Assembly: GCA_963778165.1 (NCBI GenBank) | Contig: CAVZTE010000001.1 | Coordinates: 124,001 to 188,000 of the forward strand | Direction of reading: 5' to 3' | Source of the DNA: Bog-756 sp963778165 | GTDB lineage: Bacteria; Actinomycetota; Acidimicrobiia; Acidimicrobiales; RAAP-2 | DNA: 64,000 nt | Shown here: positions 42,906 through 50,430 of the stretch, piece by piece | How positions within the stretch are numbered: the stretch's first letter is position 1 | Layout of the letters: the number at the start of each line of letters is the position of its first letter | The notes under the pieces: generated by a model | The model's input: the letters and a program-made list of their open reading frames with translations, nothing else | Told to the model about the DNA's origin: nothing | The model's database searches: none | Translations under genes and position numbers: made by a program

Positions 42906-42923
42906 GTCGTCGACCTCGACGAC
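42906..42923. promoter_or_regulatory. Inverted repeat upstream of ppk2
   Basis: GTCGTCGA and TCGACGAC flank CC as perfect 8-bp arms, about 40 bp before the putative ppk2 -35 box. It is a possible repressor or activator site. Confidence 0.4.
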
Positions 42924-42961
42924 TGGAGCCGATTGCTGGCGCCCACGCGCAGAACCGTCGC

Positions 42962-42991
42962 TTGACGGACTGGATCTCTGGGTTCAGGATT
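42962..42991 (+). promoter_or_regulatory. Possible ppk2 promoter
   Basis: TTGACG at 42962-42967 and AGGATT at 42986-42991, spaced by 18 nt. It would give a leader of about 50 nt before ATG 43050. Confidence 0.35.
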
Positions 42992-43049
42992 GGATGGGCT
43001 GGTTGTCTGCTCGCTCAACCGACGAAAGAAGTCCCATGGGAATGAGGCG

Positions 43050-43904
43050 ATGAATACGACAAGGGCAAAGGGTCGCAGCCATCGATCTGCCGGCTCGGAT
43101 CCGGTAGCCGAAGATGCCTCACACCGTGAGAGCAAGATGAAGCGAAAGGTCTATGAGCACAATCTTCGACGAATGCACGGAGAATTGGTCGCAGTTCAGA
43201 ACTGGGTGAAGGACTCCGGTTCGAGGATATGTATCGTCTTCGAGGGCCGCGACACAGCCGGCAAGGGAGGCACCATCAAGGCCATCACGGAACGGGTGAG
43301 CCCGAGGGTGTTTCGAGTTGTCGCCCTACCCGCACCGACTGATCGCGAGAAGTCACAGATGTACATCCAGCGGTACCTACCCCACTTCCCCGCGGCAGGT
43401 GAGGTCATGATCTTCGACCGCAGCTGGTATAACCGTGCCGGGGTGGAACGGGTCATGGGCTTCTGCACTCCCGAAGACACCAAGCGGTTCCTAGAGTTGG
43501 CACCTGGAGTAGAGAAAGCCATGGTGGAATCGGGCATTCTGCTCCTCAAGTACTGGCTGGAGGTCAGCCCGGACGAGCAGACTCGTCGCCTCCAAAGCCG
43601 CATTGATGATCCCCGCAAGAGCTGGAAGCTATCGGAGATGGACCTTCTCTCCTACAAACGGTGGTTTGACTACTCACAAGCCCGCGACGACATGTTCGCT
43701 GCTACCGACACCGCGTGGGCGCCTTGGTGGATCGTGAGCTCAGACGACAAGCGGAGGGCCCGGCTGAATGTCATCTCACACCTTCTCGACCGGATTCCCT
43801 ACGAGCGCCTCGAGCATCGCGACGTCAAACTGCCGGACCGTCAAGAGCCGGGCGACTACCGGGAGTCGAACACGCCACTGCACCACATCCCAACTCCGTA
43901 CTGA
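43050..43904 (+). CDS. ppk2: Polyphosphate kinase 2
   Basis: A 284-residue PPK2-family kinase that uses polyphosphate to phosphorylate nucleotides (or the reverse). Walker A is FEGRDTAGKGGTIKA, Walker B with its lid is MIFDRSWYNRAGVERVMGF, and DLLSYKRWFDYSQARDDMFA matches the conserved C-terminal part. A single PPK2 domain with an N-terminal basic extension of about 35 residues is normal for class I. It lies in a group of stress-type genes (DUF1269, exporter). Start ATG 43050 or the internal ATG 43138. Confidence 0.92.
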   Translation: MNTTRAKGRSHRSAGSDPVAEDASHRESKMKRKVYEHNLRRMHGELVAVQNWVKDSGSRICIVFEGRDTAGKGGTIKAITERVSPRVFRVVALPAPTDREKSQMYIQRYLPHFPAAGEVMIFDRSWYNRAGVERVMGFCTPEDTKRFLELAPGVEKAMVESGILLLKYWLEVSPDEQTRRLQSRIDDPRKSWKLSEMDLLSYKRWFDYSQARDDMFAATDTAWAPWWIVSSDDKRRARLNVISHLLDRIPYERLEHRDVKLPDRQEPGDYRESNTPLHHIPTPY

Positions 43905-43942
43905 GCGGCGAGTTCGGGGCGTCCGATCTTCATCTATGAGGC

Positions 43943-44479
43943 TCACTTCGACTGGGCTTCGCCCTTGGTGTCCTCCTCCAATGCTTTTTGGTCAGCTCTC
44001 AGCTCTTTGGTCTGGATCTTCTCAGCCCTCGTAATGGCCGCTTCGATTTTGGACCCGATGTCGGACACTGCGACGACGACAAGGCCGGCTTGCCCGCTGT
44101 CAAGAGCCTCTCCCAATTCCTTGAGGTCATTGCGACTCATGCCGGCAGCTGCATGTCCCGCCAGAGCACCCAGCACCGCCCCGCCGCCCCCCGTGGCCAG
44201 GAGAATTCCGCCGCCAATGGCCGCCGCGGGGAACAGGGCAATCACCAACCCGGTGGCCAGCCCCACCCCAGCACCGGCTACGCCGCCTACCCTCGTCGGC
44301 GTCTCATGCTTCTTCAAGATCTTGACCCTGCCGTCCGCCTTGCGCTCCACCACGGCCGCGTCATAGGCGTCGATCAAACCCACCTCGCTGTGCAGGGCGT
44401 GCACGGCGTCGTAGTCGGCCAGAGCATCCTCAACCTTGGTGTAGATGGCCGAATAAGCGATGAACGTATCTGCTGGCAT
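43943..44479 (-). CDS. DUF1269-type membrane-associated protein
   Basis: A 178-residue protein. An N-terminal ferredoxin-like alpha-beta part (TFIAYSAIYTKVEDALADYD) and the basic KADGRVKILKKHETPTRVGG precede two Gly/Ala-rich hydrophobic segments (VGLATGLVIALFPAAAIGGG and VLGALAGHAAAG), with an acidic Lys-rich tail. This is the DUF1269 pattern, often stress-induced; function unknown. ATG 44479 has AAGGAAGAG 2-6 nt upstream. Convergent with ppk2. Confidence 0.75.
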   Translation of the reverse strand: MPADTFIAYSAIYTKVEDALADYDAVHALHSEVGLIDAYDAAVVERKADGRVKILKKHETPTRVGGVAGAGVGLATGLVIALFPAAAIGGGILLATGGGGAVLGALAGHAAAGMSRNDLKELGEALDSGQAGLVVVAVSDIGSKIEAAITRAEKIQTKELRADQKALEEDTKGEAQSK

Positions 44480-44535
44480 GTCTCTTCCTTTCACTTGGGC
44501 TTTCTTCGATGTGGCTCATTGTCACGTCATACCGG

Positions 44536-46146
44536 CTATCCGAGACCGAGGCCCTCGATCGCTGCTTGGGGTTGGATATCGGGAAGACGAAGCATTCGGA
44601 ATGAGTTGGCTAGGCCGAGGAGTGACGCGATCGTTGGAATGAGTAAAGCAATCTGGAGCGAGTGATTCCGAGCTCGGGTATTGATGGCCAATACTGCCTC
44701 TTGCACCGACTTGGGCTCGTCGGCGATCTGCTGCTGGAGCTGCGTGTTGCTCATGATCTCCGCATCGTGCTCGAGTTTTTGCGAGATCTGCTGCTGTTGG
44801 GCAGGAGGGATGGCCGCACTTTCGTTGACCTGATGATTAAAACCCAGAGCCAGGGACCAAAGGAGCAGGCCTCCGGCCACGGCAAGTCCGAACGAAAGTC
44901 CGAACGAACCGGCGGCGGAGTTCACGCCGGCGGCCTCGCTCACGTGTTCCTCGGAGATAGGAGCCAACGTGAAGTTATTTAGTTGAGAGACGAGCATTCC
45001 GAGTCCCGATCCGGCGATTGCCAACGGGACTACCAAATACCAACCGGAGTCCACTCTTGGAACCAAGGGCACGATGGAGCCGATACCGACCGCGCTCAAC
45101 GCAAAGCCGGCCAGCACGATCTTGGCGGGTCGCCATCTGCCCGCTTTTCGGCCCGCCAGCATGGCCACGCCGAACATCGAGAGCGACAGGGGGGCCAGCG
45201 ACAGACCTGCCTGCATGGCGTTGTACTCAAGGGACATCTGCAGAAAGAGCGGCAAGGCGATCATTGCCCCACCCAGCGTGACCTGCTGGAGCGCCTGTTG
45301 TGAGATGCCAATACGAAAGTTGAGATGCCGAAACAGGTCGGGGTCCAAGAGGGACGGCTTGCCGACCCTCTTTCGGTGGACCAACCAGTAGGACAATCCG
45401 GCGAGCGTAGCGACGCCGATACCGATGAGCAGACCGACGAACTCGCCTCCCTCCTGCCAGACCAGAATTCCAAGCACTACACCACCCATGCCGACGACCG
45501 AGAGGCCGGCACCAACTGCGTCGATCTGGCGTCGGCCGGTGTACGGAACGTCCTTCACCAGCCGAATCTGGGACAGCACGACCAGGATGATGACGGCTTC
45601 GAGCCCGAAGCCCACTCGCCACGAGAGATACGTTGTAAGAAACCCGCCGATCAGCGGACCCACAGCGGCTGCAATGGCTGCGGAGGCACCGACGAGTGCG
45701 TAGGCACGCTTTTGGCCATCCCCTGAGAAATTGCCATGGATGAGCGACTGCATCGCAGGCAGCAGTAGCGAGGCGCCAAGTCCCCCGACGATGGCCCAGA
45801 AGATGATGATTGTGCCCAGGTTCTGCGCCAGTGTCATGGCAACGGCTCCAACCGCATAGGCCAGCAGGCCCGTAACGTAGGCACGCTTGCGACCCATGAG
45901 GTCACCAAGCTTGGAGTTGGTCAGAATGAACGCGGCAGACACGAGTGCCTCGAGAGCGATTGCGGATTGGACGCCACTCGCGGTGGTATGCAAATCCCTG
46001 ATCACTGCCGAGATCGACACATTCATCAGTGACGTATCGACCACCAGGACGAACATGGCCATCGCCAGGAGCAGGGCCACCCTTGGATTTCCGCCGTTAT
46101 GTTGTTCCGTGGCCTGGCCCACCGGAGGATCGGAAGCGGTGCTCAT
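44536..46146 (-). CDS. MFS drug transporter, DHA2 (14-TM, EmrB/QacA) family
   Basis: A 536-residue inner-membrane exporter with 14 hydrophobic segments. Motif A in the first cytoplasmic loop reads SKLGDLMGRKRAY. The motif D1 region is FVLVVDTSLMNVSISAVIRD, and motif C in segment 5 is AAVGPLIGGFLTTYLSWR. It should expel drugs or metabolites by proton antiport. The long last loop (NESAAIPPAQQQQISQKLE) is extracellular. ATG 46146 has GGAAC upstream. No adjacent TetR/MarR regulator was found. Confidence 0.9.
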   Translation of the reverse strand: MSTASDPPVGQATEQHNGGNPRVALLLAMAMFVLVVDTSLMNVSISAVIRDLHTTASGVQSAIALEALVSAAFILTNSKLGDLMGRKRAYVTGLLAYAVGAVAMTLAQNLGTIIIFWAIVGGLGASLLLPAMQSLIHGNFSGDGQKRAYALVGASAAIAAAVGPLIGGFLTTYLSWRVGFGLEAVIILVVLSQIRLVKDVPYTGRRQIDAVGAGLSVVGMGGVVLGILVWQEGGEFVGLLIGIGVATLAGLSYWLVHRKRVGKPSLLDPDLFRHLNFRIGISQQALQQVTLGGAMIALPLFLQMSLEYNAMQAGLSLAPLSLSMFGVAMLAGRKAGRWRPAKIVLAGFALSAVGIGSIVPLVPRVDSGWYLVVPLAIAGSGLGMLVSQLNNFTLAPISEEHVSEAAGVNSAAGSFGLSFGLAVAGGLLLWSLALGFNHQVNESAAIPPAQQQQISQKLEHDAEIMSNTQLQQQIADEPKSVQEAVLAINTRARNHSLQIALLIPTIASLLGLANSFRMLRLPDIQPQAAIEGLGLG

Positions 46147-46303
46147 GCCGAGTCGTTCCTTTGTCGTTTGATGCCAGTATTCCCGAAGTACGTGCGATGG
46201 GACAGCGGCACGACGCATTCGAAGCAACGAAAGCGGAGATCAACCTATCGCTAACGTGCAAGACCATCGAGCTGTGAATTCGATCACTTGCTCAACCACA
46301 TGC

Positions 46304-46324
46304 AATCAAGGACCCCCCTTGATT
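46304..46324. promoter_or_regulatory. Inverted repeat between the MFS and DUF7144 genes
   Basis: AATCAAGG and CCTTGATT form perfect 8-bp arms around a 5-nt loop. It sits mid-way in a 283-bp divergent region, so an operator for either gene is more likely than a terminator. Nothing else is recognised in this gap. Confidence 0.45.
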
Positions 46325-46429
46325 ATTGGTAACGACGGGATAAGACTCGCGCTGCATTTGACTTTGGTTTCGAGGACGTAGGAGGAGATTGCCGCGTCCA
46401 GGCAGGCGTGGCCAAATGGGAGGCGAGCG

Positions 46430-46834
46430 ATGGAAGAGCGAGGCACTGGCTGGGTTCTGTTTGCGGGGATCATCCTGATTTGGGGTGGGATCATGAAGGT
46501 GTTTGACGCCATCTGGGCGTTCCGTTATCACGGTGTCCTCCCTTCCAATCTGGAAGCTGCGCTGTTCGGACACAGCCTCAAGACTTATGGCTGGCTCGAT
46601 CTGGTCGTGGCGGCAATTCTGATCATCTGCGGCTTCCTGGTAGTCAGCGGGTCCGGTTTCGCCCGCTGGGTCGGCATCGTGGCTGCCGCTGTTGCCGGCA
46701 TCAGTGCCATCTGGTGGATGCCCTATTACCCGATCTGGTCCTTCGTCTATATCTTCATCGCCGCGCTGGTGATCTACGCGCTTGCCGTCTACGGCGGTGA
46801 TCAGGAATTGCGGCGCGAACCTGCGGTGCAATAG
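46430..46834 (+). CDS. DUF7144-type four-TM membrane protein
   Basis: A 134-residue protein with four membrane segments (GWVLFAGIILIWGGIMKVFD, LDLVVAAILIICGFLVV, FARWVGIVAAAVAGISAIW, WSFVYIFIAALVIYALAVYG). It matches the DUF7144 pattern common in actinobacteria, including the N-terminal GTGW and the Trp-Met-Pro-Tyr-Tyr-Pro turn. Function unknown. GGGAGG lies 6 nt before ATG 46430. Confidence 0.78.
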   Translation: MEERGTGWVLFAGIILIWGGIMKVFDAIWAFRYHGVLPSNLEAALFGHSLKTYGWLDLVVAAILIICGFLVVSGSGFARWVGIVAAAVAGISAIWWMPYYPIWSFVYIFIAALVIYALAVYGGDQELRREPAVQ

Positions 46835-46960
46835 AAGGTTTGCACCGATAGACGGCCGCTCTGCGCCTTGGCAACGCAGTAGTTCAAAGGAGGCAGTGGT
46901 TCAAGGTAGGACCCGGTGCCAGGGAGCATCCACAGGGGTCAAGAATAGGATCAGAGGCTG

Positions 46961-47926
46961 ATGGCCATATTCCTGGCGCTCCTGGCGGCATCAACGTTTG
47001 CAATGGGAAGTGTCCTTCAGCAGAAGGGGACGCTCGAAACATCAGCGCAGGAAGACGACTCCCGATTCCTGGTGGAGATCTTGAGACGCCCGGTTTGGTT
47101 GGCCGGCGGCGGCCTTCAGGCGTCCGGGTGGGTTCTGCAGGCCGCTGCTCTGGATCGCGGATCGTTGCTTGTCGTCCAGTCGCTAACCGCCACCAGTCTC
47201 GTCATAGCCCTTCCTTTGGGTTCACACTTCACCCATCAGCAGATCAGCCGTCGGGTGATCATCGGGGCGGTGGCGATCATTGTCGGGATTGTCCTCTTCT
47301 TATCCGTCGGGTCACCTCAGCCGGGGACGTCACACCCCACATCCACCGTGTGGCTTGTTGCCGGTGTGAGTGGGACCGCAATCCTTGTTGTACTGGTGAA
47401 GCTGGGGCATGCTCGGAACGGGGCGACGAAGGCACTGCTTTTCGGATCTGCCGCCGGCGTGGGCTTTGCGTTCCAAGCCACCGTCACCAAGGAGTTCATG
47501 ACGATTATCGGTAGCAGCTCCAGCGATCTCTTTTCCAGCTGGGAGATCTATGCCCTGGTTACCACGGCTGTCGTCGGATTCGTACTTCAGCAGTCCTCAC
47601 TCAAGACTGGCCTCCTTGCTCCGGCCATGGCCTCCAGCAACTCTGTCACGCTGTTCGCCAGCGTTGTTCTGGGAATCGTGGTGTTCGGAGAGAAACTGTC
47701 AAATGGCAGCAACAGGCTCGCCCCGGCCTTCATCGGACTCGCTGTGGCACTGGTGGGTGTCGTGCTGTTGGCAGGATCCAAGCCACCTCAAGCATCTGAG
47801 CCAATTCCCCTGGCGGGACAGATCTCGCCACCGGACCCGCACACACCCACTCACTTGACAGCCGAGTTGTCGCCCTGGCGGCATCGAGGCCACCGTGTCC
47901 GAGCGATGATTCCCGACGATGAATGA
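46961..47926 (+). CDS. DMT-superfamily (EamA-like) transporter
   Basis: A 321-residue protein with nine to ten hydrophobic segments and the internal symmetry of DMT transporters. Features include MGSVLQQKGTLETS near segment 1, SLLVVQSLTATSLVIALPLG, LLAPAMASSNSVTLFASVVLG and VVFGEKLSNG before the last helices. Substrate unknown. TAGGAT (46946-46951) lies 9 nt before ATG 46961, suggesting a 2-3 nt leader. The hydrophilic tail of about 40 residues has no recognised motif. Confidence 0.8.
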   Translation: MAIFLALLAASTFAMGSVLQQKGTLETSAQEDDSRFLVEILRRPVWLAGGGLQASGWVLQAAALDRGSLLVVQSLTATSLVIALPLGSHFTHQQISRRVIIGAVAIIVGIVLFLSVGSPQPGTSHPTSTVWLVAGVSGTAILVVLVKLGHARNGATKALLFGSAAGVGFAFQATVTKEFMTIIGSSSSDLFSSWEIYALVTTAVVGFVLQQSSLKTGLLAPAMASSNSVTLFASVVLGIVVFGEKLSNGSNRLAPAFIGLAVALVGVVLLAGSKPPQASEPIPLAGQISPPDPHTPTHLTAELSPWRHRGHRVRAMIPDDE

Positions 47927-47996
47927 CTCTCCCGAAAGGCAAACGGGGTGGTGCAAGTAGGGATGCTCCAAACCACCGATCGGTGAAACCAAATAG

Positions 47997-49148
47997 CTAC
48001 CCGAGCAGCTGCTTGGCGATGACCACCCTCTGGATCTGGTTGGTGCCCTCATAGATCTGGGTGATCTTGGCGTCACGCATGAAGCGCTCGACCGGAAAGT
48101 CCTTCGTGTACCCGTATCCCCCGAGTAGCTGGACAGCGTCGGTGGTGACGGCCATGGCCGTGTCTGAAGCGAAGCATTTGGCCATCGCTCCCACCTTGGT
48201 GAGCTCGCCCTCGGGATCGCCGCTGTCGATGAGCGAGCAGGCCCGGTAGATCAGGGTCCGCGCCGCCTCGTTCCTGATGGCCATGTCGGCCACCATGAAC
48301 CGGAGTCCCTGGAGGTCGGCGATCGGCTTACCGAAGGCCCTGCGCTCCTTCATGTACCCCGAGGCGAAGTCGATGGCCGCCTGGGCGATGCCCACAGCCT
48401 GGGCTCCGATGGTCGGCCGGCTGCGGTCGAGGGTGTGCATGGCGATGGTAAATCCCATGCCTTCTTCACCCACCAGATTTCCGGCCGGCACCCGAACTTC
48501 GTCGAAGGAGACCGCGGCAGTTGGGCTGCCCCTGAGTCCCATCTTGTCCTCTTTGGGGGCGACCTCGACCCCCCAGTCCGCCTCGACCACGAAGCAGCTG
48601 ATGCCCCGGCGTCCGGCCGCCGGGTCGGTCACGGCGAACACCGTGTAGATGTCCGAGATCCCGGCATTGGTGATCCAGTACTTGGTTCCCGTGAGCAGGT
48701 AGTGATCGCCGTTCTTCACCGCTCGGGTCTTCATGGCGGCAACATCGCTGCCGGCGTCGGCCTCCGACAGGCAGTAGCTGCCCTGGGCCTCCCCCGACGC
48801 CACCCGGGGCAGGTACCGACGCTTGAGCTCCTCGGTACCCCAGTTCATCACCGGCACCATGCTGAGCTTCGAGATCAGGATGGCCAGGGCCGTGGAAGCA
48901 CAGGCCCGGGCCAGCTCCTCGGCCATGATCGCCTGGGTGACCATGTCAGCCCCCGATCCTCCGTATTCGACAGGGATCCCCAAGGACGGAAGCTCCAGTT
49001 CGACACAGGCATCAAAGGACTTCTGGGGGTAGGTGGCGTCCCGGTCGGCCTCGGCGGCGTTCGGCGCCACACGATCATCGGCAAATTTGCGGAGGGTGTC
49101 CCGGAACTCCCGCTGGGTCTCGGACAAGGCGAAACTGGAGGCATCCAT
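47997..49148 (-). CDS. Acyl-CoA dehydrogenase
   Basis: A 383-residue FAD enzyme of the usual length. It shows YCLSEADAGSDVAAMKT and KYWITNAGISD of the flavin region, RRAFGKPIADLQGLRFMVADM, and at the end QLLGGYGYTKDFPVERFMRDAKITQIYEGTN (in parts), with the Glu typical of short-chain/branched acyl-CoA dehydrogenases as catalytic base. It introduces a double bond next to CoA during beta-oxidation or amino-acid breakdown. Reverse-strand TACCGT (49160-49155) ends 6 nt before ATG 49148, supporting this start over the longer reading. Confidence 0.9.
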   Translation of the reverse strand: MDASSFALSETQREFRDTLRKFADDRVAPNAAEADRDATYPQKSFDACVELELPSLGIPVEYGGSGADMVTQAIMAEELARACASTALAILISKLSMVPVMNWGTEELKRRYLPRVASGEAQGSYCLSEADAGSDVAAMKTRAVKNGDHYLLTGTKYWITNAGISDIYTVFAVTDPAAGRRGISCFVVEADWGVEVAPKEDKMGLRGSPTAAVSFDEVRVPAGNLVGEEGMGFTIAMHTLDRSRPTIGAQAVGIAQAAIDFASGYMKERRAFGKPIADLQGLRFMVADMAIRNEAARTLIYRACSLIDSGDPEGELTKVGAMAKCFASDTAMAVTTDAVQLLGGYGYTKDFPVERFMRDAKITQIYEGTNQIQRVVIAKQLLG

Positions 49149-49379
49149 CCCCTTACGGTAGTCAGCCCCGGGAGGGCCTTTGTGCCTTGCCACCAGGACT
49201 CTTGCCGCCAGACCTCCAAAGATGGCTGATTACCGGCTACAGCCAATAAATTGCCCGAATTTGGAAAACTTCAAGTACGGGCCCTGGCTTGCCGAAAGTA
49301 AATCAACCTGGCAATTCGACGATTCGCCGGGTTAACATTCGTGCACTGCATTAACACGCATAGTAGTGGAGGGTTCTCT

Positions 49380-49811
49380 ATGAGTGACAAATCCGAGGGA
49401 CCGGGCTGGTGGATTGCCAGCGACGGGAAGTGGTATCCCCCTGAACTGCACCCGGCGGGCCCAGACCAGTCACGGGGCCCGAGCCCGGAACCGGCACCAC
49501 TGCCACAGCAGAACAAGGGGCCGGCCACTCCGGCAGCTCCTCGCTGGCAGGGCTCCGAAAAGGGAACCGCGCAAGGTCGACAGTTCCCCGATCTGTTCAA
49601 GAAGGCCCTGCAGGGCTCGCATCTGGCTGACAACGTGACCGTCAAGTACGACGGCGATGACCAGCGCAACGTGCCCACCACCATGACCACGAGACCGGGA
49701 CCGCTATCCGATGCGACCACCGGCGGAGGCGTCCCGGTGGCGGCGGGAACGGCCGGCGTCTCCTTCGGGGCGCCCACAACCACCAAGCGCAGGTGGCGCA
49801 AAGCCCGCTGA
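49380..49811 (+). CDS. Secretion-less small protein with GWWxASDGKWYPPE motif
   Basis: A 143-residue, Pro/Gly-rich, largely disordered protein. The N-terminal motif GPGWWIASDGKWYPPELHP resembles the DUF2510-like Trp motif placed at the N-terminus of many actinobacterial proteins. No membrane segment follows here, and the C-terminus is basic (TTKRRWRKAR). Function unknown. GGAGGG lies 6 nt before ATG 49380. The 231-bp upstream region shared with the acyl-CoA dehydrogenase is AT-richer and probably holds its promoter. Confidence 0.65.
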   Translation: MSDKSEGPGWWIASDGKWYPPELHPAGPDQSRGPSPEPAPLPQQNKGPATPAAPRWQGSEKGTAQGRQFPDLFKKALQGSHLADNVTVKYDGDDQRNVPTTMTTRPGPLSDATTGGGVPVAAGTAGVSFGAPTTTKRRWRKAR

Positions 49812-49877
49812 CCGGGCCTTTGGGCCAGGTAATCGAAGGAGCCCGGCACCGCCGACCGGGTCCGGGTGCTGGTCGGG

Positions 49878-50399
49878 TCAGTCAGCCTCGGGCAGGTGCA
49901 GCAGCTCTCTCCAGTTCCCGAGCCGCTCGGCCACGGCTTCCGGTGTGAGCCGGAGTGCCTCTTCGACCACGCAGTCGGCGATGGCGCGCTGGGACTTGTA
50001 GTGGTGCGCCGCCGATCGGAAGAGCGGTCCCCGTGCCTCCACCAGGTCTTCGGGGGCACCGCCCAAGAACCCCCACAACGTGAAGGCGAAGGACAGGTCG
50101 TACACCGCCGGTGCCCGGCCGAAGCGGGCGCACCGCCGCATGGCCACGGCGGTGCATCCGGCGATGGCGTCTTCGGTGGTCTCTCCGGCGACGAGCTGAA
50201 GCCGGTCCTCGAACCGCCGGGCCAGTTTGAGGGCGAATCCCTGGTCGGGGCCGGGATTCCCCAACTGCATCCCTCCGGGCTGGGTGGCTCCCCGGAGCTC
50301 GGACGGCCGCGACTGGGTCCAGATGCTCGGCACCTGCAGCCGGTAGGCCGGGCGAACCTGATCGGCCTCGACGATGGGGACGAAACTGGGCTGGGTCAC
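49878..50399 (-). CDS. Protein of unknown function
   Basis: A 173-residue protein I do not recognise. The N-terminal 45 residues are polar (IWTQSRPSELRGATQPGGMQ); the rest is helical (LARRFEDRLQLVAGETTEDA, AVYDLSFAFTLWGFLGG, SQRAIADCVVEEALRL). GTG 50399 has AGGAGC 6 nt upstream. It follows the cimA stop by 31 nt on the same strand and may be the distal gene of the leuB-ilvE-cimA operon. Confidence 0.65.
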   Translation of the reverse strand: MTQPSFVPIVEADQVRPAYRLQVPSIWTQSRPSELRGATQPGGMQLGNPGPDQGFALKLARRFEDRLQLVAGETTEDAIAGCTAVAMRRCARFGRAPAVYDLSFAFTLWGFLGGAPEDLVEARGPLFRSAAHHYKSQRAIADCVVEEALRLTPEAVAERLGNWRELLHLPEAD

Positions 50400-50430
50400 G
50401 GTGAAGCTCCTGAGTGGTCAGTGATGCGGT

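Noticed and set aside
46835..46960. Hidden gene or tRNA between the DUF7144 and DMT genes
   Set aside because: No cloverleaf, start context or coding pattern; only the DMT promoter box is visible.
36977..49000. Genomic island with integrase
   Set aside because: The stretch has accessory-type genes and looks somewhat less GC-rich, but no integrase, tRNA edge, transposase or attachment repeat was found.
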